Shown piece after piece: positions 51,033 to 59,425 of a stretch of 64,000 nucleotides of DNA. The notes under the pieces are model-generated. The model was not told the DNA's origin, made no database searches, and saw only the letters and a program-made list of their open reading frames with translations. The stretch is from Cedecea selenatireducens (GTDB lineage Bacteria; Pseudomonadota; Gammaproteobacteria; Enterobacterales; Enterobacteriaceae): contig NZ_JBHIKW010000005.1 in assembly GCF_042138895.1 (NCBI RefSeq), forward strand, positions 62,001-126,000, given 5' to 3'. How positions within the stretch are numbered: position 1 is the first letter of the stretch; each line of letters starts with the position of its first letter. The position numbers were made by a program, and so were the translations under genes.

Positions 51033-51563
51033 ATGAAAAAAATATTAGTGCTGGCGGCGCATCGCACGCCTGATGAATCCCGTATTAGCCAGGCAGGTAT
51101 TGCCGCCCTGAAAGGCATTGAAGGCGTCACCGTTCATGAGCTGAAACGTGAATACCCGGACCATCAGATTGACGTGGCGCGTGAGCAGGCTCTGCTGCTG
51201 GATCACGAGTCCATCGTGCTGATGTTCCCGTTCTGGTGGTACAGCTCTCCGGCGATCCTCAAGGACTGGCAGGATCTGGTGCTGACCTTCGGCTTTGCCT
51301 ACGGCAGCAACGGCACCGCGCTGCACGGTAAAAAACTGATGGTGATGACCTCAACCGGCGGGGCGGCGGAAGCCTATCGTGCTGACGGCGCTAACCGTTA
51401 TACGGTTGAAGAGCTGCTGCTGCCGTTCCATGCGATGGCGAATAAAACCGGCATGATCTGGCAGGCACCCGCGCTGATCCAGGGGGCAAATACGATTACG
51501 GAAGCGCTGATCGATGAGGGCGTAAACGGCTGGCTGAGCCGGATTCAGGCGCTGAAAGGGTAA
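51033..51563 (+). CDS. Flavodoxin-fold NAD(P)H oxidoreductase (Flavodoxin_2 family), LysR-linked
   Basis: 176 residues, same fold and length as the protein at 45981-46511, but clearly diverged and with normal G+C. MKKILVLAAHRTPDESRIS, the VLMFPFWWYSSPAILKDWQD segment and TFGFAYGSNGTALHGKK are the family motifs. It is transcribed away from the LysR gene. Predicted soluble FMN enzyme acting on quinones or related electrophiles. Substrate not known. Confidence 0.9.
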   Translation: MKKILVLAAHRTPDESRISQAGIAALKGIEGVTVHELKREYPDHQIDVAREQALLLDHESIVLMFPFWWYSSPAILKDWQDLVLTFGFAYGSNGTALHGKKLMVMTSTGGAAEAYRADGANRYTVEELLLPFHAMANKTGMIWQAPALIQGANTITEALIDEGVNGWLSRIQALKG

Positions 51564-51569
51564 TTTCTC

Positions 51570-51866
51570 CCCTCACCCCGGCCCTCTCCCCAGAGGGGCG
51601 AGGGGGAAAACAAGCGACAGGAAACATTGTTTATCCCTTCTCCCTTTCAGGGAGGGGGACGTGGGAGGGGGAAACAAGCAACAGGAAACATTGTTTATCC
51701 CTTCTCCCTTTCAGGGAGGGGGACGTGGGAGGGGGAAAACAAGCAACAGGAAACATTGTTTATCCCTTCTCCCTTTCAGGGAGGGGGACGTGGGAGGGGG
51801 AAAACAAGCGACAGGAAACATTGTTTATCCCCTCTCCCTTACAGGGAGAGGGTCAGGGTGAGGGTA
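51570..51866. repeat. Tandem repeat array (four ~65-bp units) framed by REP-like arms
   Basis: Four units begin at 51611, 51675, 51740 and 51805 (periods 64, 65, 65), each with CAAGC(G/A)ACAGGAAACATTG followed by TTATCCC, CTCCCTTTCAGGGAG and a G-rich end. The left side (CCCTCACCCCGGCCCTCTCC, from 51570) and the right side (GGGAGAGGGTCAGGGTGAGG) are the arms of the element seen at 47.5 kb. It fills the 328-base gap between two convergent genes. The ORF reading through it is not a gene. Confidence 0.95.
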
Positions 51867-51891
51867 ATCTTTTCAAACGTAGGCAATCAGG

Positions 51892-53550
51892 TTAACGCTT
51901 AACCCAGTACACCGCCTCAAATGGTCTCAGGCTCATCTCGCCCGGCTTAGCTGCGGCGTCAGAGTAGTTACTCATCAGCACTTCCCATTCACCGTCATGG
52001 CCTTCCAGCTGCAGCCACTGTGCTTCACCGCTGAGGTTAGCGGCAACCACCAGCGTTTGCCCTTGGTGTTGCCGGCTGTAGCTCCACACCAGCGGATGCT
52101 CCGGAAGCAGATCCTGATAGTCACCCCAGGTCAGCACCGGCTCTGCCTTACGCAGCTTGATCAGCCGCTGGTAGGTATAGAACACCGAGTCGCTGTCTTT
52201 CAGCGCCGTTTCGGCGTTGACCGTCTGGTAGTTATCGCACAGGCCAATCCACGGCGTGCCTTCGCTAAAGCCTGCATTGTTGCCCGCATCCCACTGCATC
52301 GGCGTGCGGCTGTTGTCGCGTGACTTGCTGGCGAGAATAGCCATCAGAGTGTCGCTGTCGCGCCCAAGCGTGCGCAGCTCGGCAAACATATTGAGGCTTT
52401 CCACATCGCGATACTGATCGATGCTAGAGAAATGCGGGTTGGTCATCCCAATCTCTTCGCCCTGGTAAATGTACGGCGTACCCTGCATGCCGTGCAGCAC
52501 CATCGCCAGCATTTTCGCCGACGTTGTGCGCAGCTCGCCTTCGTGGCCAAAACGGGAAACAATGCGTGGCTGGTCGTGGTTACACCAGAACAGCGCGTTC
52601 CAGGCTACGTTGTGCATGCCCTGCTGCCAGTGGTTGAAAATGGACTTCAGCTCCACGTAATCTGGTTTTGCCAGCGTCCATTTCTCGCCGCCCGGATAGT
52701 CGACCTTCAGGTGGTGGAAGTTAAAGGTCATCGACAGCTCGCTGCCGTCGAGGGCGCCATATTTCTGGCAGTTATCCAGCGAGGTGGAGGACATCTCGCC
52801 GACGGTCATCAGGCCGAGCGGCTTAAAGGCATCGCGGCTGAATTCCTGCAGGTACTCATGAACGCGCGGTCCGTCGGTGTAAAAACGGCGGCCATCACCT
52901 CCGTCAACGTCGTTCGGGAACTGCTGATCTTTGGAGATCAGGTTAATCACGTCGAGACGCAGGCCGTCCACGCCGCGGTTGGCCCAGAACTCACAGACCT
53001 TTTTCAGTTCGGCGCGAACCTCCGGGTTCTCCCAGTTGAGATCGGCCTGCTCGGGGGCGAACAGGTGCAGGTAATACTGCCCGGTTTCCGCCTGCCACTG
53101 CCAGGCGTTGCCGCCAAACTTCGAGCGCCAGTTATTCGGCAGAACATCCGGCGTGCCGTCGCGCCAGATATAGAACTCGCGATACGGGCTGTGTTTATCC
53201 TGTGCCTGCTTAAACCAGTCGTGCTCGGTAGAGGTGTGGTTGAACACCATATCGAGCACCAGCCGAATGCCGCGCTGGTGGGCTTCAGCGACCAGTAAGT
53301 CGAAGTCTTCCAGCGTGCCGTAAGTTGGGTCGATGGCGCAGTAGTTGGCTACGTCGTAACCGTTATCTATCTGAGGTGAGACATAAAACGGCGTAATCCA
53401 GAGGGCGTCGACGCCCAGCGTCTTGAGGTAATCCAGACGCTTAATCACGCCTTTCAGATCGCCGGTACCGCTGCCGGTCGTGTCCTGGAAACTCTTCGGG
53501 TAAATCTGATAGATGACGCCGGTCTGCCACCAAGGAGGAGTGATATTCAT
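51892..53550 (-). CDS. treC: Trehalose-6-phosphate hydrolase TreC
   Basis: Cytoplasmic GH13 enzyme that splits trehalose-6-phosphate into glucose and glucose-6-phosphate. 552 residues (551 in E. coli). Catalytic Asp in GLRLDVINLIS (about 200), Glu in TVGEMSS (about 254) and the FWCNHDQPR region are present. Last gene of treBC, 52 bases after treB; ends next to the repeat array. Confidence 0.98.
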   Translation of the reverse strand: MNITPPWWQTGVIYQIYPKSFQDTTGSGTGDLKGVIKRLDYLKTLGVDALWITPFYVSPQIDNGYDVANYCAIDPTYGTLEDFDLLVAEAHQRGIRLVLDMVFNHTSTEHDWFKQAQDKHSPYREFYIWRDGTPDVLPNNWRSKFGGNAWQWQAETGQYYLHLFAPEQADLNWENPEVRAELKKVCEFWANRGVDGLRLDVINLISKDQQFPNDVDGGDGRRFYTDGPRVHEYLQEFSRDAFKPLGLMTVGEMSSTSLDNCQKYGALDGSELSMTFNFHHLKVDYPGGEKWTLAKPDYVELKSIFNHWQQGMHNVAWNALFWCNHDQPRIVSRFGHEGELRTTSAKMLAMVLHGMQGTPYIYQGEEIGMTNPHFSSIDQYRDVESLNMFAELRTLGRDSDTLMAILASKSRDNSRTPMQWDAGNNAGFSEGTPWIGLCDNYQTVNAETALKDSDSVFYTYQRLIKLRKAEPVLTWGDYQDLLPEHPLVWSYSRQHQGQTLVVAANLSGEAQWLQLEGHDGEWEVLMSNYSDAAAKPGEMSLRPFEAVYWVKR

Positions 53551-53602
53551 AACGAATTCCTGCTAGCTGAAGGGGGGCATTGCTGCCCCCCGGTAAATCG
53601 AA

Positions 53603-55021
53603 TTAAACCACCAACAATGTGCCCTGACGTAATTTGCGCTTATACACCACAGATGTCAGAACAATAGGTACGATGACTGCAATAACAATCGCAATAGCGT
53701 AGATGCCCCAGAACTTAGGCTGAATGGACAGAATGCCCGGCAGGCCACCAACGCCGATGCCGTTCGCCATGACCCCGTTCAGTCCGCACAGCAGGCCGGC
53801 CAGGCCGGAACCTACCATCGCGCACAGCATCGGGAAGTGATACTTCAGGTTGATACCGTACATCGCCGGCTCGGTGACGCCGAGGTAGGCAGAGATAGCC
53901 GCCGGGACGGAGATTTCACGCTCGTTTTGCTTGCGGCTGCAGATAATGATGCCGACAACCGCAGAAGCCTGCGCGATGTTAGACAGCGCAATCAGCGGCC
54001 AGACCGGCGTGCCGCCCATGCTCTGAATCATCTGCATGTCGATGGCAAGCGTGGTCTGGTGAACGCCGGTGATAACCAGCGGTGCATACAGGAAGCCAAA
54101 CAGCGCGGCGCCAACAGGGGCGAAGCTGCCGGTCATCAGGTGACGAACCGCGAAGGCAACGCCGTCACCGATCATGCGGCCGAATGGCCCAATCACGGTG
54201 TGCGCCAGGAATACGGCGAGGATCAGCGAGCAGACAGGCACGATAACCAGGTAAAGGTAATCCGGCACGATGCGTTTCATGCGTGTTTCAATGAAGCCGA
54301 GCGCCAGGCCCGCCAGCAGCGCAGGAATAACCTGTGCCTGGTAGCCGACTTTCTCGATGGTGAACCAGCCGAAGTTCCACACTTCCGGGATCTTGCTGCC
54401 AAGCTCATAGGCGTTCATCAACTGAGGTGACACCAGCGTGACGCCCAGCACGATGCCGAGGATCGGCGTCCCGCCCATTTTCTTCACCGCAGACCAGCAG
54501 ATACCCACCGGCAGATAGAAGAAGATAGCCTCGCCAATCAGCCACAGGAAGTCGTACACGGTTTTCAGCGCCGGATACATCTGGGCAAGGGTTTCCCCGT
54601 TGCTCATCGGCAGGTCGCCAATCACGTTACGGAAGCCGAGGATCAAACCCCCGCTTATCAGCGCTGGCAGCAGCGGGAAGAAGATCTCCGCGAAGTGCGA
54701 GATCAGCTGTTCGTGCCATTTCATGTTTTGGCGGGCCGCCGTTTTGGCCTGCTCTTTGTCGGCGGAGTCGAGCCCGGTAGTGGCAATCAACGCTTTGTAA
54801 TAATCATCCACATCGGTACCGATAACCACCTGGAACTGGCCGGCGTTGGTAAAGCAGCCTTTCACCATTGGCAGGTTTTCGATCTCTTTAGGATGGGCAT
54901 TTTCGGGATGGTTCAGTACAAAACGCAGTCGGGTAATACAGTGGCTGACGGTGGCGATATTCTCGCGTCCGCCAACCAGTTCGATCAGTTTATCGATGTC
55001 TTGTTGTTTTACTTTGCTCAT
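53603..55021 (-). CDS. treB: PTS trehalose-specific EIIBC component TreB
   Basis: Takes up trehalose and phosphorylates it; needs EIIA-Glc (Crr), since no EIIA domain is present. Start ATG at 55021 (MSKVKQQDIDKL); a GTG at 55030 would add three residues. 472 residues: EIIB domain with phospho-Cys28 (TVSHCITRLRF) and a glucose-family EIIC domain with about ten helices. Confidence 0.97.
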   Translation of the reverse strand: MSKVKQQDIDKLIELVGGRENIATVSHCITRLRFVLNHPENAHPKEIENLPMVKGCFTNAGQFQVVIGTDVDDYYKALIATTGLDSADKEQAKTAARQNMKWHEQLISHFAEIFFPLLPALISGGLILGFRNVIGDLPMSNGETLAQMYPALKTVYDFLWLIGEAIFFYLPVGICWSAVKKMGGTPILGIVLGVTLVSPQLMNAYELGSKIPEVWNFGWFTIEKVGYQAQVIPALLAGLALGFIETRMKRIVPDYLYLVIVPVCSLILAVFLAHTVIGPFGRMIGDGVAFAVRHLMTGSFAPVGAALFGFLYAPLVITGVHQTTLAIDMQMIQSMGGTPVWPLIALSNIAQASAVVGIIICSRKQNEREISVPAAISAYLGVTEPAMYGINLKYHFPMLCAMVGSGLAGLLCGLNGVMANGIGVGGLPGILSIQPKFWGIYAIAIVIAVIVPIVLTSVVYKRKLRQGTLLVV

Positions 55022-55088
55022 AAGTAACACCCTGGGTAGGAGGTAATGACCTGTAGTAAGGGTAGCCGGGAATCTATTTTACGAAAAT

Positions 55089-55100
55089 GGGAACGTTCCC
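55089..55100. promoter_or_regulatory. TreR operator upstream of treB
   Basis: Perfect 12-base palindrome GGGAACGTTCCC, 68 bases before the treB start codon. LacI-family operators of TreR in enterics have this form, with the CG centre. It supports repression of treBC by the adjacent treR. Confidence 0.85.
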
Positions 55101-55141
55101 GAAATCAAGCGAAGATCACAAAATCCCGCTTAGGGGAGGTT

Positions 55142-56089
55142 TTATTGCAGGTGGCTTGGGACGACGATTTGCCGCAGCTGTTGGCCCTGGGAGATCTGCC
55201 CGATCAGCTGTAAAGCCGCGGCGCGACCGGCTTCGGCATAGCCTGGGTCGACGGTAATAATTTCAGGATGCAGAAACTTCATCAGCGGCGTGTTGCCCAC
55301 GCTCGCCAGCTTGATCTCGCTGAGGTTTTGCTGCTGGAGATACTTGCTCGCGCCCAGCGCCAGGGTGTCGGTGGCGCACAGCAGGGCGGTGGTTTTCGGG
55401 GTCAGCACTTCAACAACGTGGTCGTAACCCTGCTTCATGGCCAGGCCCGGCAGGGCGGCATTAGGGGCAATATCGTGGTCACGGCAAAAAGCGAGATAAG
55501 CCTGATGACGGCGGTAGCCGGTGGTTACGTCCCCGTGGGGCACGCCGAGGAAGCTGATGTCACGGTGGCCCTGCTGGTAAAGCGTCGACATCAGGATCTG
55601 AATGGCGCCTTCATCGTCATAACACACCGAGGCGAAGCCGCTGGCGTCTCGCGCCATCAGCACCAGCGTGGAGCGCCAGGGCTGCAGGATTTTCTCGTCG
55701 ATGCCGGTGAAGCCAAACAGAATCACGCCGTCAATGTTGCGACGGCGCAGCATGCCGAGGTGTTCTTCAACCATGTCCGGCGAAAACTGGCTTTCCATCA
55801 TGATGGGATCGTAACCCTGCTCGTAAAGAGACGGCAGCATGGTTTGCACCGCCAGGTTTTCCGACAGGGAATCCAGACGAGTGACAATAATGGCGACAAC
55901 TTTATCGCTTTGCCCACGCATGGCGCGCGCCGAGCGGGAAGGGGAGAACTCGTGCTGCTGCATCACCGCTTCAACCCGTTCACGCGTGCGGGCGCTGACG
56001 CCGCTTTCATTGTTCAATACGCGAGAAACGGTAGATTTCCCAACGCCGCTTAGGCGGGCGATATCTTTAATGGTAAGGCGAGTTTGCAT
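55142..56089 (-). CDS. treR: Trehalose operon repressor TreR
   Basis: LacI-family repressor of treBC; trehalose-6-phosphate is the inducer in E. coli. 315 residues, same as E. coli. HTH and hinge in LTIKDIARLSGVGKSTVSRV and VEAVMQQHEFSPSRSARAM; periplasmic-binding-like core with LCATDTLALGASKYL. Same strand as treBC, its stop is 121 bases before the treB start. Confidence 0.97.
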   Translation of the reverse strand: MQTRLTIKDIARLSGVGKSTVSRVLNNESGVSARTRERVEAVMQQHEFSPSRSARAMRGQSDKVVAIIVTRLDSLSENLAVQTMLPSLYEQGYDPIMMESQFSPDMVEEHLGMLRRRNIDGVILFGFTGIDEKILQPWRSTLVLMARDASGFASVCYDDEGAIQILMSTLYQQGHRDISFLGVPHGDVTTGYRRHQAYLAFCRDHDIAPNAALPGLAMKQGYDHVVEVLTPKTTALLCATDTLALGASKYLQQQNLSEIKLASVGNTPLMKFLHPEIITVDPGYAEAGRAAALQLIGQISQGQQLRQIVVPSHLQ

Positions 56090-56288
56090 AGCAGTTCTTT
56101 TTCCTGGCGGTCACGGTGCAAAAAAGCTCGTTCTTCATCAGGCCTGGCGGCGAGTGCCGCTCCTTTAGGGTCACGAGCGCAGTGATTGTCACTCGTTTGC
56201 CACCAACCTGTAATCCTGATTATTTAGAATATACTTAGTAAGAGTAAAATTTTAACGCAGTATCCCGTTCCCACTATGGGCAAAATCT

Positions 56289-56323
56289 GGTTTACAAAAG
56301 GTTTAGTTTCACGGGCGTAGTAT
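56289..56323 (+). promoter_or_regulatory. PhoP box and -10 of mgtA
   Basis: GGTTTA-CAAAA-GGTTTA (56289-56305) is a perfect PhoP direct repeat with five-base spacer. A TAGTAT -10 box (56318-56323) begins exactly 12 bases after it, the spacing of directly PhoP-activated promoters. The predicted start near 56331 gives a leader of about 262 bases, like the E. coli and Salmonella mgtA leaders. Confidence 0.88.
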
Positions 56324-56330
56324 ACCGGGC

Positions 56331-56592
56331 ATTCTCATTATGCCAGAAGGCGTAATGCTATTTATCTTTCAACGCTACCGGAGATGACATGGAACCCGAT
56401 CCCAGTCCTCACCCTGAAGTAACAGGAATTTTCCGGTAAACCACAGGTTAACGCCCGCTGCCTTACCGGTTTTGTAAGGCAGTGACGACCCCCTCTTTTA
56501 CGTCCCTGCTTGTTGATGCTCTCCTGCCTGGTGCAGCTTTGTTACGCCTGCAGGAAACTTAGGTACCGCTCATGACGGTGCTAAGGACGTTT
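56331..56592 (+). ncRNA. mgtA leader Mg2+-sensing riboswitch
   Basis: Long 5' leader between the PhoP promoter and mgtA. It contains the mgtL ORF and a strong hairpin CTGCCTTAC/GTAAGGCAG (56459-56482, loop CGGTTTT). In E. coli and Salmonella this leader controls Rho-dependent termination in response to Mg2+ and proline. The layout matches; the structural details were not computed. Confidence 0.75.
56389..56439 (+). CDS. mgtL: Leader peptide MgtL
   Basis: A 16-codon ORF, MEPDPSPHPEVTGIFR, in the mgtA leader, with GGAG eight bases upstream. It keeps the EPDP start of E. coli MgtL and four Pro codons (3, 5, 7 and 9); slow translation of the Pro codons raises mgtA expression in the known system. 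The C-terminal half differs from E. coli. Confidence 0.85.
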   Translation: MEPDPSPHPEVTGIFR

Positions 56593-59310
56593 ATGCAATT
56601 TAAAAACCTCACCCGTCAGCTGATGTCCCAGCTGAGCCGCCACCTGCCTCGCCGCCTGGTGCAGCGCGATCCTATGCCCGACGGTAACGTCGTGGCCAAA
56701 GCCGCAGACATTCCGGCGACGCTGACTCAGGCCTGCCTGAAATATGCCGCCGCCAGCGAAGAGCAGCTCTATATTGAGTTTGGCAGCCATCCGGAAGGGC
56801 TTAACGAGCGCGAAGTGGAAAAGGCGCGCGAAGCTCACGGTCTGAACCAGATCCCGGCGCAGAAACCTTCCCCGTGGTTTGTGCACCTTTGGGTTTGCTA
56901 CCGCAACCCGTTCAACCTGCTGCTGACGGCGCTGGGGATTTTCTCCTACGCCACGGAAGACGACCTGTTTGGCGCAAGCGTTATCGCCCTGATGGTGGTG
57001 ATTTCCACGCTGCTGAACTTCATTCAGGAAACCCGCTCCACCCGTGCGGCGGATGCGCTCAAGGCGATGGTCAGCAACACCGCCACCGTGCTGCGCGTTA
57101 TCAACGAACAGGGGGAATATGCCTACGTAGAAGTCCCGCTGGACCAGCTGGTGCCGGGGGATATCGTCAAGCTTGCCGCAGGCGACATGATCCCAGCCGA
57201 CCTGCGCGTTATGCAGGCGCGTGACCTGTTTGTGGCGCAGGCTTCGCTGACCGGGGAATCGCTGCCGGTCGAGAAAGTGGCCGTCAGCCGCCAGCACGAT
57301 CAGCACAACCCGTTGGAGTGCGACAACCTCTGCTTTATGGGCACCAACGTCGTCAGCGGCACGGCGCTGGCCATGATTATCGCCACCGGCGGTAACACCT
57401 GGTTCGGGCAGTTGGCCGGGCGGGTCACCCAGCAGGAAAGCGAGCCTAACGCCTTCCAGCGTGGGATCAGTCGCGTTAGCTGGCTGCTGATCCGCTTTAT
57501 GCTGGTGATGGTGCCGGTGGTACTGCTGATCAACGGCTTCACCAAAGGCGACTGGTGGGAAGCGGCGCTGTTCTCACTCTCCGTGGCCGTCGGCCTGACG
57601 CCGGAAATGCTGCCGATGATCGTCACCTCCACGCTGGCGCGCGGGGCGGTGAAGCTGTCGAAACAAAAAGTCATTGTGAAGCATCTCGACGCTATCCAGA
57701 ACTTCGGCGCGATGGACATCCTGTGTACCGATAAAACCGGTACCCTGACCCAGGACCGCATCGTGCTGGAAACCCACACCGATATCTTCGGCGAGCAAAG
57801 CGATCGCGTGCTGCACACCGCCTGGCTGAACAGCCACTACCAAACCGGGCTCAAAAACCTGCTGGACGTGGCGGTACTTGAAGGCGTTGATGCCGACCAC
57901 GCCCGCACGGCGGTTGCCCAGTGGCACAAAATAGACGAAATTCCCTTCGACTTTGACCGCCGCCGCATGTCGGTTGTGGTCTCCGAGCAGTCAGACGTGC
58001 ATCAGCTTATCTGCAAAGGCGCGCTGCAGGAGATCCTCAACGTTTGTACTCACGTGCGCCACGGCGACGAGATTGTGCCGCTCAGCGAAGGGATGCTGAA
58101 ACGCATTCGCAGCGTGACCGACTCGCTGAACAGCCAGGGCCTGCGCGTGGTTGCCGTCGCCACCAAATTCCTGCCTGCCCGCAGCGCAGACTACAGCCGC
58201 GTGGATGAGTCAGACCTGATCCTCGAAGGCTACATTGCCTTCCTCGATCCGCCGAAAGAAACCACCGCACCGGCGTTAAAAGCGCTGAAAGCCAGCGGCA
58301 TTGCGGTAAAAATCCTGACCGGCGACAGCGAGCTGGTCGCGGCGAAAGTGTGCCGTGAAGTCGGGCTGGAAGTCGGCGACCTGATCGTCGGCAGCGATAT
58401 CGAAGAGATGAGCGATGACGAGCTGGCGCGCGTTGCGCTGCAAACCACGCTGTTTGCCCGCCTGACGCCGATGCACAAAGAGCGCATCGTTCGCCTGCTG
58501 CGCGGTGAAGGCCACGTGGTGGGCTTTATGGGCGACGGCATTAACGATGCCCCGGCCCTGCGTGCGGCGGATATCGGTATTTCCGTAGACGGCGCGGTGG
58601 ATATCGCCCGTGAAGCCGCCGACATTATTCTGCTGGAAAAAAGCCTGATGGTGCTGGAAGAGGGCGTTATCGAAGGCCGTCGTACCTTCGCCAACATGCT
58701 CAAATACATCAAAATGACCGCCAGCTCCAACTTCGGTAACGTCTTCAGCGTGCTGGTGGCCAGCGCTTTCCTGCCGTTCCTGCCGATGCTGCCGATTCAC
58801 CTGCTGATCCAGAACCTGATGTACGATGTCTCTCAGGTGGCGATTCCGTTTGATAACGTCGACGATGAGCAAATCAAACAGCCGCAGCGCTGGAACCCGG
58901 CCGACCTGGGCCGCTTTATGGTGTTCTTCGGGCCGCTCAGCTCCATCTTCGACATCGTCACCTTCGGCGTGATGTGGTGGATTTTCAAAGCGAATACTCC
59001 GGAAGCGCAAACGCTGTTCCAGTCCGGCTGGTTCGTGGAAGGCCTGCTGTCGCAAACCCTGATTGTGCACATGATCCGTACCCGCCGTATTCCGTTCCTG
59101 CAAAGCCGCCCGGCGTGGCCGCTGATGATGATGACGCTGCTGGTGATGGCGCTGGGGATTGCGCTGCCGTTCTCACCGCTGGCTGAGTACCTGCACCTGC
59201 AGGCGCTGCCGCTGAGCTACTTCCCGCTGCTGGTGGTTATTCTGGCGGGCTACGTGATGCTGACCCAGGCCGTGAAAGGCTTCTACAGCCGCCGCTACGG
59301 CTGGCAGTAA
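56593..59310 (+). CDS. mgtA: Magnesium-transporting P-type ATPase MgtA
   Basis: P3B-type ATPase importing Mg2+ under low Mg2+. Start at 56593 (MQFKNLTRQLM), preceded by AAGGA; the frame is open from 56572. 905 residues: cation ATPase N domain, phosphorylation motif DILCTDKTGTLT, KGA nucleotide site, GDGINDAPAL hinge, about ten membrane helices. The C-terminal two thirds is almost identical to E. coli MgtA; the N-terminus has several extra residues. Confidence 0.97.
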   Translation: MQFKNLTRQLMSQLSRHLPRRLVQRDPMPDGNVVAKAADIPATLTQACLKYAAASEEQLYIEFGSHPEGLNEREVEKAREAHGLNQIPAQKPSPWFVHLWVCYRNPFNLLLTALGIFSYATEDDLFGASVIALMVVISTLLNFIQETRSTRAADALKAMVSNTATVLRVINEQGEYAYVEVPLDQLVPGDIVKLAAGDMIPADLRVMQARDLFVAQASLTGESLPVEKVAVSRQHDQHNPLECDNLCFMGTNVVSGTALAMIIATGGNTWFGQLAGRVTQQESEPNAFQRGISRVSWLLIRFMLVMVPVVLLINGFTKGDWWEAALFSLSVAVGLTPEMLPMIVTSTLARGAVKLSKQKVIVKHLDAIQNFGAMDILCTDKTGTLTQDRIVLETHTDIFGEQSDRVLHTAWLNSHYQTGLKNLLDVAVLEGVDADHARTAVAQWHKIDEIPFDFDRRRMSVVVSEQSDVHQLICKGALQEILNVCTHVRHGDEIVPLSEGMLKRIRSVTDSLNSQGLRVVAVATKFLPARSADYSRVDESDLILEGYIAFLDPPKETTAPALKALKASGIAVKILTGDSELVAAKVCREVGLEVGDLIVGSDIEEMSDDELARVALQTTLFARLTPMHKERIVRLLRGEGHVVGFMGDGINDAPALRAADIGISVDGAVDIAREAADIILLEKSLMVLEEGVIEGRRTFANMLKYIKMTASSNFGNVFSVLVASAFLPFLPMLPIHLLIQNLMYDVSQVAIPFDNVDDEQIKQPQRWNPADLGRFMVFFGPLSSIFDIVTFGVMWWIFKANTPEAQTLFQSGWFVEGLLSQTLIVHMIRTRRIPFLQSRPAWPLMMMTLLVMALGIALPFSPLAEYLHLQALPLSYFPLLVVILAGYVMLTQAVKGFYSRRYGWQ

Positions 59311-59321
59311 TCTCAAAAAAT

Positions 59322-59346
59322 GGCGAGATGTGATCCACGTCTCGCC
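59322..59346 (+). terminator. Hairpin after mgtA
   Basis: GGCGAGATGTG/CACGTCTCGCC, an 11-pair stem with a three-base loop and no T run. It may protect the 3' end rather than terminate by itself. Confidence 0.55.
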
Positions 59347-59425
59347 GCCGCCTTGCTGAAAAATCCTTCACGTGATAACAGATTGTTTTTGCTATTTTCT
59401 GGCCCGTCACGTGAAAGGATTACTC

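Noticed and set aside
51570..51866. CRISPR array
   Set aside because: Units are contiguous and nearly identical along their whole length, with no variable spacers and no cas genes nearby.
51627..51902. 91-codon frame through the tandem repeats
   Set aside because: Encodes repeated PSPFQGGGRGRGK units only because the 65-bp repeat happens to stay open; no coding signal outside the repeat.
45863..52000. Mobile element or prophage at the synteny break
   Set aside because: No transposase, integrase, tRNA attachment site or terminal repeats were found; only REP-like repeats are present.
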